Shown here: positions 1-7,380 of the stretch, one piece after another
Layout of the letters: each line of letters begins with the position of its first letter
How positions within the stretch are numbered: position 1 is the stretch's first letter
Assembly: GCF_009725165.1 (NCBI RefSeq)
Contig: NZ_WNZW01000001.1
Location: forward strand, 248,001 to 312,000
From: Paenibacillus woosongensis
GTDB lineage: Bacteria; Bacillota; Bacilli; Paenibacillales; Paenibacillaceae
DNA length: 64,000 nt
Reading direction: 5' to 3'
Notes under the pieces: model-generated
Told to the model about the DNA's origin: nothing
Seen by the model: only the letters and a program-made list of their open reading frames with translations
The model's database searches: none
Made by a program: the position numbers and the translations under genes

Positions 1-243
1 CAACTCGGCGCTGATTTCTTTTCCGCCTTTTGTGCTGACCTTAATTTCAGAGCTGCCTGCAGGCCGTATTTCAATATTTTGGCCGTCTGTATTTAGGATG
101 ATTTCCTCCACTTGCTTCCCATCGAAAGTCTGGCCCGCACTATTTACGCTTGGTTTGGAATCGCAGCCCGAAAGAGACAGGGTCAGGACCGCAGCCAACG
201 CCGTAGTGATCATTTTTATCTTACGGTTAATCATCAAATTCAT
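1..243 (-). CDS. Lipoprotein, N-terminal part (possible DUF4097-like)
   Basis: Runs off the left edge; 81 codons are visible. The start has a strong AAGGAGGGG ribosome site, and the ATG overlaps the TGA of the upstream permease (ATGA), so the two are translationally coupled. A charged N-terminus, a hydrophobic stretch and a lipobox LSGC (Cys about residue 27) predict a signal-peptidase II lipoprotein. The visible mature part (residues 28-81) is a beta-rich stretch with phrases such as EIRPAGSSEIKVST, which resembles the repetitive beta strands of DUF4097 putative adhesins. The family call is an inference from a short fragment. Its position suggests a role with the ABC exporter. Confidence 0.75.
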   Translation of the reverse strand, partial: MNLMINRKIKMITTALAAVLTLSLSGCDSKPSVNSAGQTFDGKQVEEIILNTDGQNIEIRPAGSSEIKVSTKGGKEISAEL

Positions 244-1865
244 GATACCCCTCCTTTATCGTAGTGCTTCGATTTATTTCCTTTCGCAGGGCTACCTCCC
301 AGCACTCCTGCTTTGATCTGCTGGCCAACAAGAGCCACGATCAGCAGGAGGCATGTCAATATGCCGTATAGTAGGGCCTGGCTTGTCGCGGCGCCCAGGA
401 AGTTAAGATTAGGAAGGTTGTTAACCGCTCCCATATACCACCACAAAATATAGACGACTTCAAACATTTTCCTCGTCCCGCTGAGCGTTCCCAAAGCTAT
501 GGCTAGCGCCGGAACGAATAGAACGCTCACCAGCCAAGCCGTCAAGTGCACCCATTGTCCATCCAGAATGAAGTGGACTATCGCTCCCAAGAATACGAGC
601 AGGGTGATAAGAATTCCTGAAACCCAAACCGCAAAAAATCTTTTGAGCGGTGAACAGCTGGACATCAATATTTCCCGGGTAAAATAATATTTCTCACGTG
701 TGCCCATTTGCGACCAGATGGCAATCGGCCATAACGCTAGTACGGGCAGCCAGCTCTGTATGTTTTCCAGCGGGATGAGAAGGCTCGCGGCCATACTGCC
801 CAGCACAAGCAGATACCACCAAATTGAACAATCTTTCAGCATGATGCATATCTCCGCTCGAACTAGTCTTATCATGCGGACTCTCTGCTCTTTCTTGACA
901 GGAGACAGCCTATACTCATGGCTATGATCCAGCTTGGTGGCAACCCCCTTCTTCGGTTCATAGATAACCGGGATGTGACTGCGTTTGGCATTCTCTTTTG
1001 TTCTGAAACGGTTGAATATGAGGGAAGAAACAAGAATAAGCAGCACTGCGATGCCTACCCAGGCCAATCGGTAAATAAGCAGGCTCGAGCTCCATTCTAC
1101 GCCATGCCAGACAAACGTAGGGCTGGTGCCTTCCACCGGATAATATCCGAAGCTTCCTCCCTCCTCGCTCGCAGACAGGAACGCATATTTTATCACAGCT
1201 TCCCGTACCATATCCGAACGAATGCTATCAAGACCGAATACATCCAGCAGGCTATTCGGCGTAGCGATCGACACGATACTACAGCATACCCATAGGGTAA
1301 AAAAGATGATATTCCCCACGACACCCTTTAAACCGGGCATCACGTCGAACAATACAGTCAATGCCGCCAGAACGAGCAGCGAGGGCATGACAATGAAGGC
1401 AAATGGCTGCAAATAATCGGCGATATGAATATAATAGTCTTCCCCGCGGATCAACTGCATTCCCATAAACGCCAGAAACAACATCAGCTCGATCACAAGC
1501 AATACAACATAGTTGGAGATCGATTTGCTAAATATGTAGCGGAAATTAGAAACCGGCGTCGAAGCAATGATTTGCCCTACCTTTAGCCTCTGATCCTCGG
1601 AAACCTGGCTGCGCAGCATAAAGAAGGCAAACAGCCACAACAGCAGTGTGGACATCATCGTGACCATCCCGCCTAACCATGCGGAATTGTAAATGCCTCG
1701 TACCCCGCCAATATAGAACACTTGATACCCGCTGGAGGGGGATGGCACGCAGGCATATCCCAGGAACAGCGTTAGCAGGACCACTATGAGGAAGGAGTAG
1801 CTTCTCATTTGCTTGATCAGGTTGTTCTTGATCAGACAGCAGTAGATGCTCCATGCATTGCTCAT
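240..1865 (-). CDS. ABC-2 type transporter permease, two-half form
   Basis: 541-residue membrane protein with about twelve hydrophobic segments in two groups of six (roughly residues 20-285 and 355-525), separated by a charged cytoplasmic stretch around 290-345. This is the organisation of ABC-2 permeases in which both halves are fused. The ATG overlaps the stop of the ATPase gene by four bases, and the downstream lipoprotein start overlaps its own stop, so the three genes form one operon. The substrate cannot be told; efflux of a peptide, lipid or drug is typical of such pairs. The C-terminus is short, hydrophilic and Lys-rich. Confidence 0.85.
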   Translation of the reverse strand: MSNAWSIYCCLIKNNLIKQMRSYSFLIVVLLTLFLGYACVPSPSSGYQVFYIGGVRGIYNSAWLGGMVTMMSTLLLWLFAFFMLRSQVSEDQRLKVGQIIASTPVSNFRYIFSKSISNYVVLLVIELMLFLAFMGMQLIRGEDYYIHIADYLQPFAFIVMPSLLVLAALTVLFDVMPGLKGVVGNIIFFTLWVCCSIVSIATPNSLLDVFGLDSIRSDMVREAVIKYAFLSASEEGGSFGYYPVEGTSPTFVWHGVEWSSSLLIYRLAWVGIAVLLILVSSLIFNRFRTKENAKRSHIPVIYEPKKGVATKLDHSHEYRLSPVKKEQRVRMIRLVRAEICIMLKDCSIWWYLLVLGSMAASLLIPLENIQSWLPVLALWPIAIWSQMGTREKYYFTREILMSSCSPLKRFFAVWVSGILITLLVFLGAIVHFILDGQWVHLTAWLVSVLFVPALAIALGTLSGTRKMFEVVYILWWYMGAVNNLPNLNFLGAATSQALLYGILTCLLLIVALVGQQIKAGVLGGSPAKGNKSKHYDKGGVS

Positions 1866-2737
1866 GACGCCCCACCTAATGGAGAGACGGCGTACAGGTA
1901 AGCATCCTCCAGCGTAGAAGGGAGCAGAACAGCATTCTGAGAAGGGCGGAAATCAGAAACGATCCGGGCATGTACCCCGTCGCTACGGTGTATGGCGCTG
2001 CTAATAATATACTTCTCCTGCATATCCTGCAGCTCGGAAGAAGGGAAAATGCTCAGCCATACCTTGTTATCCGCCCTCTGGATCAAACCTTCCGGCGTCG
2101 TAAAATTCACGAGCCTGCCTTTGAAAAGGATTGCGATATTCGGAGCAATCGACTCGATATCCGTAACGATATGCGTAGAGAGGATGACGATCCGGTTGGA
2201 GGACATCGTCGATAGAAGATTTCTGAAGCGGATGCGTTCCTCAGGATCAAGACCCACGGTCGGCTCATCGACGATGAGCAGCGAAGGATCATTTAACAAT
2301 GCCTGGGCGATACCTACGCGCTGCTTCATCCCACCGGAAAATCCCCCCAATAGCTTCTTGCGGTCATTGGATAAATTTAAAATTTCGAGCAGTTCATCGA
2401 TCCTCTTCCTTGCCGATTTTAGCGTTAATCCCTTCATCGCAGCTATATACTCCAGAAATTCCACGGGGTTCATATTCGGATACACACCGAAGTCCTGCGG
2501 CAAATAGCCGAGTTCGGCGCGCAATTCATCCGGATGCTGTGCAATATCCACACTGTTCCAAGTAATCACGCCGGAAGTAGGCTTTTCTAACGTCGACAGC
2601 ATTCTCATCAAGGTTGATTTACCAGCCCCATTCGGTCCCAACAGTCCCAGAATCCCCGGCTTTAGATCCAGGGTGACCTGGTTTAGCACTTGTTTTGAGC
2701 CATAGGATTTGGTTACATGCTCAATCTTTAACTCCAT
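1862..2737 (-). CDS. ABC transporter ATP-binding protein
   Basis: 291 residues with a complete nucleotide-binding domain: Walker A GPNGAGKST near residue 35, Q-loop region LPQDFGVYPN, signature FSGGMKQR, Walker B LLIVDEPT followed by VGLDPEE, and the switch His in LSTHIV. The C-terminal 80 residues form the accessory domain common to ABC-2 exporter ATPases. It supplies energy to the permease encoded immediately downstream, with which it overlaps by four bases. Genes of this kind are often bacteriocin, antibiotic or lipid exporters; no nearby gene identifies the cargo. Confidence 0.93.
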   Translation of the reverse strand: MELKIEHVTKSYGSKQVLNQVTLDLKPGILGLLGPNGAGKSTLMRMLSTLEKPTSGVITWNSVDIAQHPDELRAELGYLPQDFGVYPNMNPVEFLEYIAAMKGLTLKSARKRIDELLEILNLSNDRKKLLGGFSGGMKQRVGIAQALLNDPSLLIVDEPTVGLDPEERIRFRNLLSTMSSNRIVILSTHIVTDIESIAPNIAILFKGRLVNFTTPEGLIQRADNKVWLSIFPSSELQDMQEKYIISSAIHRSDGVHARIVSDFRPSQNAVLLPSTLEDAYLYAVSPLGGAS

Positions 2738-2891
2738 CGCTACTCTTCACCACACCTCATTTGTTATTTGCACAATCATTATTTTCAAACCTTGAACCCT
2801 AGTATACTGTGCGAAAATAAAAGTATAGTAAAATAAGAGCAAATCTAACTTAAAATGCACGGCGTCAACAATTTACCCCTTAAGCTGCGGA

Positions 2892-2935
2892 AAAGCCCAG
2901 CCATACGGCTATTTCCGTATAGGCTGGGCTTTATT
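2892..2935. terminator. Strong hairpin in the LysR/ABC intergenic region
   Basis: A stem of about ten GC-rich pairs (AAGCCCAGCC with GGCTGGGCTT) is stacked on a six-pair stem ATACGG/CCGTAT around a six-base loop. T-runs flank it on both strands but are short. The 330-base gap from 2738 to 3067 holds this hairpin, the LysR terminator and the presumed promoter of the ABC operon (TATACT-like boxes near 2805-2835), and no gene. Because it lies upstream of the ABC operon it may be a second LysR terminator or an attenuator. Confidence 0.5.
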
Positions 2936-3052
2936 ATGGTTAATTATTTGGGATCATCCCTTCCGGGCTGCAATGCCCGAAAGAAACACTAGACGATTTA
3001 AACCGGCTGGACAGCATGTCCATCTACCTTTTGTTTTCGATATTACAAGAAC

Positions 3053-3082
3053 AAACGCCGCCAGTCATTAACTTGGCGGCGT
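3053..3082 (-). terminator. Rho-independent terminator of the LysR gene
   Basis: The stem ACGCCGCCA / TGGCGGCGT spans the TAA stop codon of the LysR gene and is followed on the minus strand by a T-rich run (TTTGTTCTTG). The stop codon lies in the loop, a compact arrangement. Confidence 0.8.
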
Positions 3083-3976
3083 GTCCGGTTGTAGTCCGAA
3101 ATATTCTAGCAGAAATATGCGGAAGGATTGCGCGACCAGCGGAAGTTTATCGTCGGCTCGGTGAATCAGCCCAATCGTTCTCGTTACTTTCGGCGTAGAA
3201 ATGCGAACCCGGGCCGGCTGCAGCGTGAAGCTCTGGAATAACGCCACTTCAGGCAGGAGACTGACGCCCATCCCGGCAGCGACTAAGCCGCGGATCGTAT
3301 CCGTCTCCTCGCCTTCAAAGGCGATTTTCGGCGTAAATCCGGCTTCCAGACAAGCATGCCAGACGATAGGTCTTAAAGAATAACCTTTGCTGAACAGGAT
3401 GAACTTATCGTCTTTCAATTGGTTGAGCTTGATGCTCTGCTCGTTGGCGAGCGGATGGCCCGGCGGCAGAATCGCCACCAAATCCTCCGTCAGTACGACG
3501 TTGCCCGCAACCTGATTATGGTTCTCCGGAAAAGGAGAGATAAAGGCCAAATCTACTTCGGCTGATACGACATCACGAATGAGTGTCGGATACATTCCCT
3601 GCTTGAATCTGAACTTTACATTCGGATACAACTTACGGAATTCGGCAACTACACTAGGAATAACATGAACACCGAGGCTATGTGGAAATCCGAGACGAAT
3701 TTCGCCTTGCTCAGGATCAATAAACTCGTGAACTTCATTTACGGCGCGATCCAAATCTTTAAGGATCGTCTCCACCCGGCTGCAAAATAGCTGTCCTACC
3801 GCAGTCAAATGCAGATTTCTTCCCTTTTGCATGAACAAGTCAACACCAAGCTCCTGCTCCAGTTGGTGGATTTGCCTGCTTACCGCAGACTGAGCCACAT
3901 GAAGTTCTTCGGCTGCCTGTGTAACATGCTCCTTCTTCGCCACCTTCACAAAGTATTGCAGTTGTCTTAATTCCAC
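3068..3976 (-). CDS. LysR-family regulator, GltC-like
   Basis: 302 residues starting at GTG (VELRQLQYF), preceded by GGAG eleven bases upstream; an in-frame ATG at 4015 adds 13 residues but has no ribosome site. The N-terminal winged helix-turn-helix carries EHVTQAAEELHVAQSAVSRQ, followed by a periplasmic-binding-protein-like effector domain (about residues 90-295). The whole protein reads like Bacillus GltC (ELRQLxYF start, HVAQSA(V/I)SRQI, GLVxAGMGVxLLPE), the activator of glutamate synthase. No gltAB gene is adjacent, so the regulon is not evident here. Other LysR subgroups remain possible. Confidence 0.8.
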   Translation of the reverse strand: MELRQLQYFVKVAKKEHVTQAAEELHVAQSAVSRQIHQLEQELGVDLFMQKGRNLHLTAVGQLFCSRVETILKDLDRAVNEVHEFIDPEQGEIRLGFPHSLGVHVIPSVVAEFRKLYPNVKFRFKQGMYPTLIRDVVSAEVDLAFISPFPENHNQVAGNVVLTEDLVAILPPGHPLANEQSIKLNQLKDDKFILFSKGYSLRPIVWHACLEAGFTPKIAFEGEETDTIRGLVAAGMGVSLLPEVALFQSFTLQPARVRISTPKVTRTIGLIHRADDKLPLVAQSFRIFLLEYFGLQPDTPPS

Positions 3977-4074
3977 GAATCTGATCGCTCCATTTCGATT
4001 CCTGTCATAACCCATATGGGTAACTTGCCATCATTCTTGCTCTAACATAACTTTACCATTTACCTTCAAGGGGT

Positions 4075-4677
4075 TCAACGTCGTTTTAACAGGCGTATGA
4101 TCAATCCATAGATGAAGAAGCCGCCGATAAATCCGCCTAAGTGGGCGATCCAGTTCACCTGAGGCACGAGGAACGAGAAGATAATCCCGACGATAAGCAG
4201 GCTGTACAGCGTCTTACGGGATGCTTCGTCCATGAATTGCCGCTGAAACAATGCGACATAAAGGAAAGCCCCGTAAATTCCGTAAATGGCGCCTGATGCT
4301 CCTGCAGAAATATGCACAATGGACGAATGCTGATAGATTCCCATCGTGATCAAATTGCCGACAATGCCGCTACCTAAATAGAGCAGGACATACCGCCAGG
4401 AGCCGAGCAGCCGTTCCATCGGGGGTGTAAAGATCAGTATCCCGAAGCTGTTGGAAAACAGATGCCCGAAATTGAAATGCAGGAATACCGAGGCGACAAA
4501 GCGCCACCATTCGCTGGCAAAAGGTTCTCTATTTATCATTGCCCCGTATTCAAGGATGGCTTCCTCCGGCCCGGCGGCAGTTAGAACAAACATCACAATA
4601 TTGATTGCGAGAATAAGACAGGTCACCGGGTACGATTTCAAATAGGTTCTCCAATTTTCATAGCGAATAAATATCAT
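4075..4677 (-). CDS. Rhomboid-family intramembrane serine protease
   Basis: 200 residues with about six membrane segments. The catalytic serine lies in GASGAIYG (about residue 126) and the catalytic histidine in WIAHLGGFIGG in the last segment; the upstream loop has HFNFGHLFSNS with the conserved His/Asn pair. This is the minimal bacterial rhomboid core without an extra cytosolic domain. An AGAAAGG ribosome site precedes the ATG. It is divergent from tpx and shares a short 100-base intergenic region with it. Substrates are unknown. Confidence 0.92.
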   Translation of the reverse strand: MIFIRYENWRTYLKSYPVTCLILAINIVMFVLTAAGPEEAILEYGAMINREPFASEWWRFVASVFLHFNFGHLFSNSFGILIFTPPMERLLGSWRYVLLYLGSGIVGNLITMGIYQHSSIVHISAGASGAIYGIYGAFLYVALFQRQFMDEASRKTLYSLLIVGIIFSFLVPQVNWIAHLGGFIGGFFIYGLIIRLLKRR

Positions 4678-4702
4678 ACGATCGAACCTTTCTTCCTAAT
4701 GT

Positions 4703-4732
4703 TGGACAATCTCTTCATAAAAAGATTATAAT
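4703..4732 (+). promoter_or_regulatory. Sigma-A promoter of tpx
   Basis: TGGACA (4703-4708) and TATAAT (4727-4732) separated by 18 bases, ending 45 bases before the tpx start. Good match to the housekeeping consensus. Confidence 0.7.
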
Positions 4733-4777
4733 TAAAATTAGGTGCTTTCACAAAATTGTTTTAGGAGGAGATACATT

Positions 4778-5296
4778 TTGGCACAACAACGTACAAATGT
4801 GGCAACATTCAAAGGCAATCCAATTACTCTGGTAGGTCCTGAGCTGAAGGTTGGCGATACGGCTCCAGACTTCCGTTTAAGTAAAAACTTGCTCGAAGAA
4901 GCAACTCTTCAGGATTTTGCAGGTAAAATCAAGCTGATCAGTGTTGTCCCCTCCCTGGACACCGGTGTTTGCGATGCGCAAACCCGCCGCTTTAACGAAG
5001 AAGCTGCCAGCCTTGGCGACGACGTCGTTATCCTTACTGTCAGCGCGGATCTCCCATTCGCCCAAGCCCGCTGGTGCGGTGCCGCAGGCGTTGACCGGGT
5101 CGTTACACTGTCCGACTATAAGGACAATTCCTTCGGCCAGGCATATGGCGTGTTGATTAATGAATTCAAATTGGATCACCGCTCGGTGTTCGTTATCGAC
5201 AAAGACAATAAAATCACTTATGTCGAGTACCTGAGTGAAATGACCGAACATCCGAACTATGAAAATGCGATTGCTGCAGTTAAAGCCCTTCTGTAA
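4778..5296 (+). CDS. tpx: Thiol peroxidase (atypical 2-Cys peroxiredoxin)
   Basis: 172 residues from a TTG start with a well-placed AGGAGGAG. A thioredoxin fold with the peroxidatic cysteine C65 in [14 protein letters not shown] and the resolving cysteine C100 in ARWCGAAG, the spacing of Tpx proteins that form an intramolecular disulfide. It reduces hydroperoxides in the cytoplasm using thioredoxin. Full length for the family. Monocistronic: its own promoter upstream and a strong terminator downstream. Confidence 0.96.
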   Translation: MAQQRTNVATFKGNPITLVGPELKVGDTAPDFRLSKNLLEEATLQDFAGKIKLISVVPSLDTGVCDAQTRRFNEEAASLGDDVVILTVSADLPFAQARWCGAAGVDRVVTLSDYKDNSFGQAYGVLINEFKLDHRSVFVIDKDNKITYVEYLSEMTEHPNYENAIAAVKALL

Positions 5297-5328
5297 TAAG
5301 TTGCAGTTGCAATAACCCTTTTGAACAA

Positions 5329-5369
5329 GAAAAGCGAGTAGGAGGATGCCTCCCTGCTCGCTTTTGTTT
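5329..5369 (+). terminator. Terminator of tpx
   Basis: AAAAGCGAG pairs with CTCGCTTTT, with an inner GGAGG/CCTCC stem, followed by TGTTT. A-runs on the other side let it serve the convergent minus-strand gene as well. Confidence 0.88.
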
Positions 5370-5371
5370 AA

Positions 5372-5764
5372 TTATGAAGTTACTTTATAAGCCCCGAGCT
5401 TCTTGTCCAGCGCCGCATAAAGATTGAGGATATTGCGATAGTTGCTGCCCAAATCCCCCAGCGACCCCCTCGTCGCCGAGTAAATGTCCACCGCACTGCG
5501 AAGCGGCCCTGTCGACACGATCGATACGGTAATATCCATCGTGCGGCCCAACGCGGTTTTCTTCTCCAGCGTAATTTCGCCGACAGACTGCACTTCGTGC
5601 AGCACTTTATACCCTGGAATTTTCTTTAACGTCGAGGAGACTTCCTCCCAAATTCTATCCTTGGATAGCTGATAATACCTTGTTTTCATCTCGGGCACTT
5701 TCGCACGGTCGCTCGTACCTTCCTGGCTGCGGAATATGCCGATGAGAGTTCTTTTGATTGACAC
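5372..5764 (-). CDS. DUF1499-like protein
   Basis: 130 residues from GTG, chosen because AAGGAGGA lies six bases upstream; the in-frame ATG at 5791 has no such site. No signal peptide or membrane segment. The C-terminal half (VDIYSATRGSLGDLGSNYRNI) fits the DUF1499 pattern of VDVRSxSRxGxSDLGxN followed by a helix. Function unknown; the family is a small alpha/beta fold. It lies just downstream of the 6S RNA gene on the same strand but is separated from it by the RNA terminator. Confidence 0.65.
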   Translation of the reverse strand: MSIKRTLIGIFRSQEGTSDRAKVPEMKTRYYQLSKDRIWEEVSSTLKKIPGYKVLHEVQSVGEITLEKKTALGRTMDITVSIVSTGPLRSAVDIYSATRGSLGDLGSNYRNILNLYAALDKKLGAYKVTS

Positions 5765-5845
5765 TCTACTTCCTCCTTCGTTACTCGTCACGAGACATAG
5801 GGTGTATGTACTACATTTGTATCTAGTTTAACATTGTTACGTAAC

Positions 5846-5892
5846 AAACAAAAGCACCCTGGTACCTTTACTCCATAAAGGGACAGGGTGCT
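5846..5892 (-). terminator. Terminator of the 6S RNA gene
   Basis: On the minus strand AGCACCCTG pairs with CAGGGTGCT around an inner CCTTTA/TAAAGG stem, and is followed by TTTGTTTG. It lies directly after the predicted mature RNA. Confidence 0.85.
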
Positions 5893-6095
5893 GTCATCAT
5901 TGAATATGTAGACCCGCCTATGCCGTCCGGTTACACTGTCTCGAACCTGCATCAGCAGGTGGGTGACCGCAGCAGCGCCTTTGAAGTCCCCTGATCTAAT
6001 AGATAGGGCCTTTCAGCAGCGATGCAATTTAAGTCTCCCTGGACATTGTCATTGGTTCAAAACAACTTGGAACCGAAACGCACATCGCAGGACGT
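5893..6095 (-). ncRNA. ssrS: 6S RNA (RNA polymerase regulator)
   Basis: A gene-free stretch with a perfect promoter and terminator encodes an RNA of about 200 bases. Its 5' end reads ACGUCCUGCGAUGUG, like Bacillus 6S RNA (AAGUCCUGAUGUG). The right part holds GCUGCGGUCACCC, a hairpin ACCUGC-UGAU-GCAGGU, and UUCGAGACAGUGUAACCGGA, the pattern I recall for the 3' side of the 6S central bubble. Two further hairpins (GGTTC/GAACC; CCCT..AGGG) are visible. 6S RNA mimics an open promoter and binds sigma-A polymerase. The exact ends are inferred; a covariance-model search would settle it. Confidence 0.78.
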
Positions 6096-6101
6096 AAACC
6101 T

Positions 6102-6130
6102 ATTATAATCCTTCTATTTCTAATTGTAAA
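6102..6130 (-). promoter_or_regulatory. Sigma-A promoter of the 6S RNA gene
   Basis: TTTACA (6125-6130) and TATAAT (6102-6107) with an ideal 17-base spacer on the minus strand; the start point is expected at about 6095. Confidence 0.85.
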
Positions 6131-6167
6131 CCTAATATAGGCGGTTTGTAAAATTTGTAAACTCGGC

Positions 6168-7028
6168 CTAGGATTTTGTCTGATCCTTACTGCTGTCATC
6201 CGGCAGTTCAGCCGTTGGCTCTTCTGCATTTCCGGCATGGTCGCGATCTTCGCGGTCATTCCCGGTTCTTTCGTTTCCTTCAGCGTCGGTGCTGTCTTCT
6301 TCGCCGTCTTTCGAGCCTTCCTCCGCTACGCGCATCTTCTCCACCTTCTCCTGAAGCTTGTTATAACTGACATTGAAATTGTAGAAGGCAACGAATGCGG
6401 CGAGCGTACCGAAGCCGAACAAGATCAGCCATGTGAACTGCATCGTAATGAATCCCAGCGCAATGACGCAAAGCACCGTCGATAACACGCGGAACGGACG
6501 GAGGATGGTCAGCAGGATCGCATTCTTAATAAGAAGCGAAGTTTTCAAGTGATAATGGGCCACCAATGAAAAGAAATTGAATAAGGAAACCGACAGCAAG
6601 ATCAAGAAAATCAACATGATGATGCCGATAATCTGCATGTTGGCGAATTGCTTCATATATACGTTATAGTCGACGATCATGACGATGATCAACAAAGTAT
6701 AGAAGATTCCACCGATCATGCTCTGCTTGTAGTTCTCTTTGTACCCTTTGAAGTACACTTTAATAACGCTCACATCCGTGTCACCCATTACCCATTTACG
6801 CGTCACTGAGAATAGCGCCGCTGTAGCCGGGAACAATGTAAACGGTGCCAACACGGCTAAAATCCAAGCGATTTGAATCCACATTTCGATGTCCGGGGTT
6901 AACAATCCCGTTAGCACGAAAAACCAAAAAGGCGACGAACAGAGAAGCCAGAGCAAATTGCTTCCCGATATTCTCATGATCCACTCGGTTACTTTGTAGA
7001 AACCGCTCATTAGTCCTTTGTATTCCAA
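6168..7028 (-). CDS. YesL-type (DUF624) membrane protein with acidic tail
   Basis: 286 residues with about five to six membrane segments between residues 20 and 215, beginning with the typical GLMSGFYKVTEWIMRI, as in DUF624/YesL proteins. The last 60 residues are a highly charged, Asp/Glu-rich hydrophilic tail, longer than usual. In many Paenibacillus and Bacillus loci YesL sits beside sugar-ABC importers; none is present here. GGAGGGAGA precedes the start. Function unknown. Confidence 0.78.
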   Translation of the reverse strand: MEYKGLMSGFYKVTEWIMRISGSNLLWLLCSSPFWFFVLTGLLTPDIEMWIQIAWILAVLAPFTLFPATAALFSVTRKWVMGDTDVSVIKVYFKGYKENYKQSMIGGIFYTLLIIVMIVDYNVYMKQFANMQIIGIIMLIFLILLSVSLFNFFSLVAHYHLKTSLLIKNAILLTILRPFRVLSTVLCVIALGFITMQFTWLILFGFGTLAAFVAFYNFNVSYNKLQEKVEKMRVAEEGSKDGEEDSTDAEGNERTGNDREDRDHAGNAEEPTAELPDDSSKDQTKS

Positions 7029-7133
7029 AAAAAAATCTCCCTCCAGTAAGGTTTATGTCTATTAATAATACTATACATGATTAAATGAGCACTATCCAGC
7101 GCCTATTTTAACATGTTCTAGGTAAGCGTCTAA

Positions 7134-7161
7134 ACTAGATGAACGAATACGCCATAGTATA
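7134..7161 (+). promoter_or_regulatory. Candidate sporulation (sigma-K/E type) promoter
   Basis: CATAGTATA (7153-7161) fits the late mother-cell -10 CATAnnnTA, with an AC dinucleotide 17 bases upstream (7134-7135). It is placed for the small YjcZ-like gene 43 bases downstream. Short motifs occur by chance, so this is tentative. Confidence 0.35.
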
Positions 7162-7203
7162 TACCGTAACTTCTTAACAAACATCTTTAAAGGAGGTTAT
7201 CTC

Positions 7204-7308
7204 ATGTCGGGTGTAGGTCCATCTTGTGGCGGTTTCTGGACTTCCACAGGTACTATTCTGGTGTTGTTCATTCTGCTCGTTATTGTGAGCCGTTCCATTC
7301 TGATCTAA
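7204..7308 (+). CDS. YjcZ-like tiny membrane protein
   Basis: 34 codons with a near-perfect AAAGGAGG site. The product has a short Gly/Ser/Cys head (MSGVGPSCGGFW) and a single hydrophobic helix of about 20 residues (ILVLFILLVIVSRSILI). This is the architecture of the YjcZ sporulation proteins of Bacilli (head rich in glycine, one helix with a VLFILLxIV core). It has its own terminator. Function is unknown even in Bacillus; expression in the spore or mother cell is typical. Confidence 0.75.
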   Translation: MSGVGPSCGGFWTSTGTILVLFILLVIVSRSILI

Positions 7309-7319
7309 TCTCCTATAAG

Positions 7320-7359
7320 CAAGAAGACGGAGCGCCAGCAAGCGTCTCCGTCTTCTTTG
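7320..7359. terminator. Bidirectional terminator
   Basis: AAGAAGACGGAG pairs with CTCCGTCTTCTT (twelve pairs), with T-runs on both strands. It ends the yjcZ-like gene and the convergent cshA gene. Confidence 0.88.
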
Positions 7360-7380
7360 CTATATCATGCTAATTGTTCA

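Noticed and set aside
3977-4015. Longer N-terminus of the LysR protein from ATG 4015
   Set aside because: No ribosome site; homologues begin at the GTG at 3976.
4877-5251. 124-codon minus-strand open frame inside tpx
   Set aside because: Antisense shadow of a well-identified gene.
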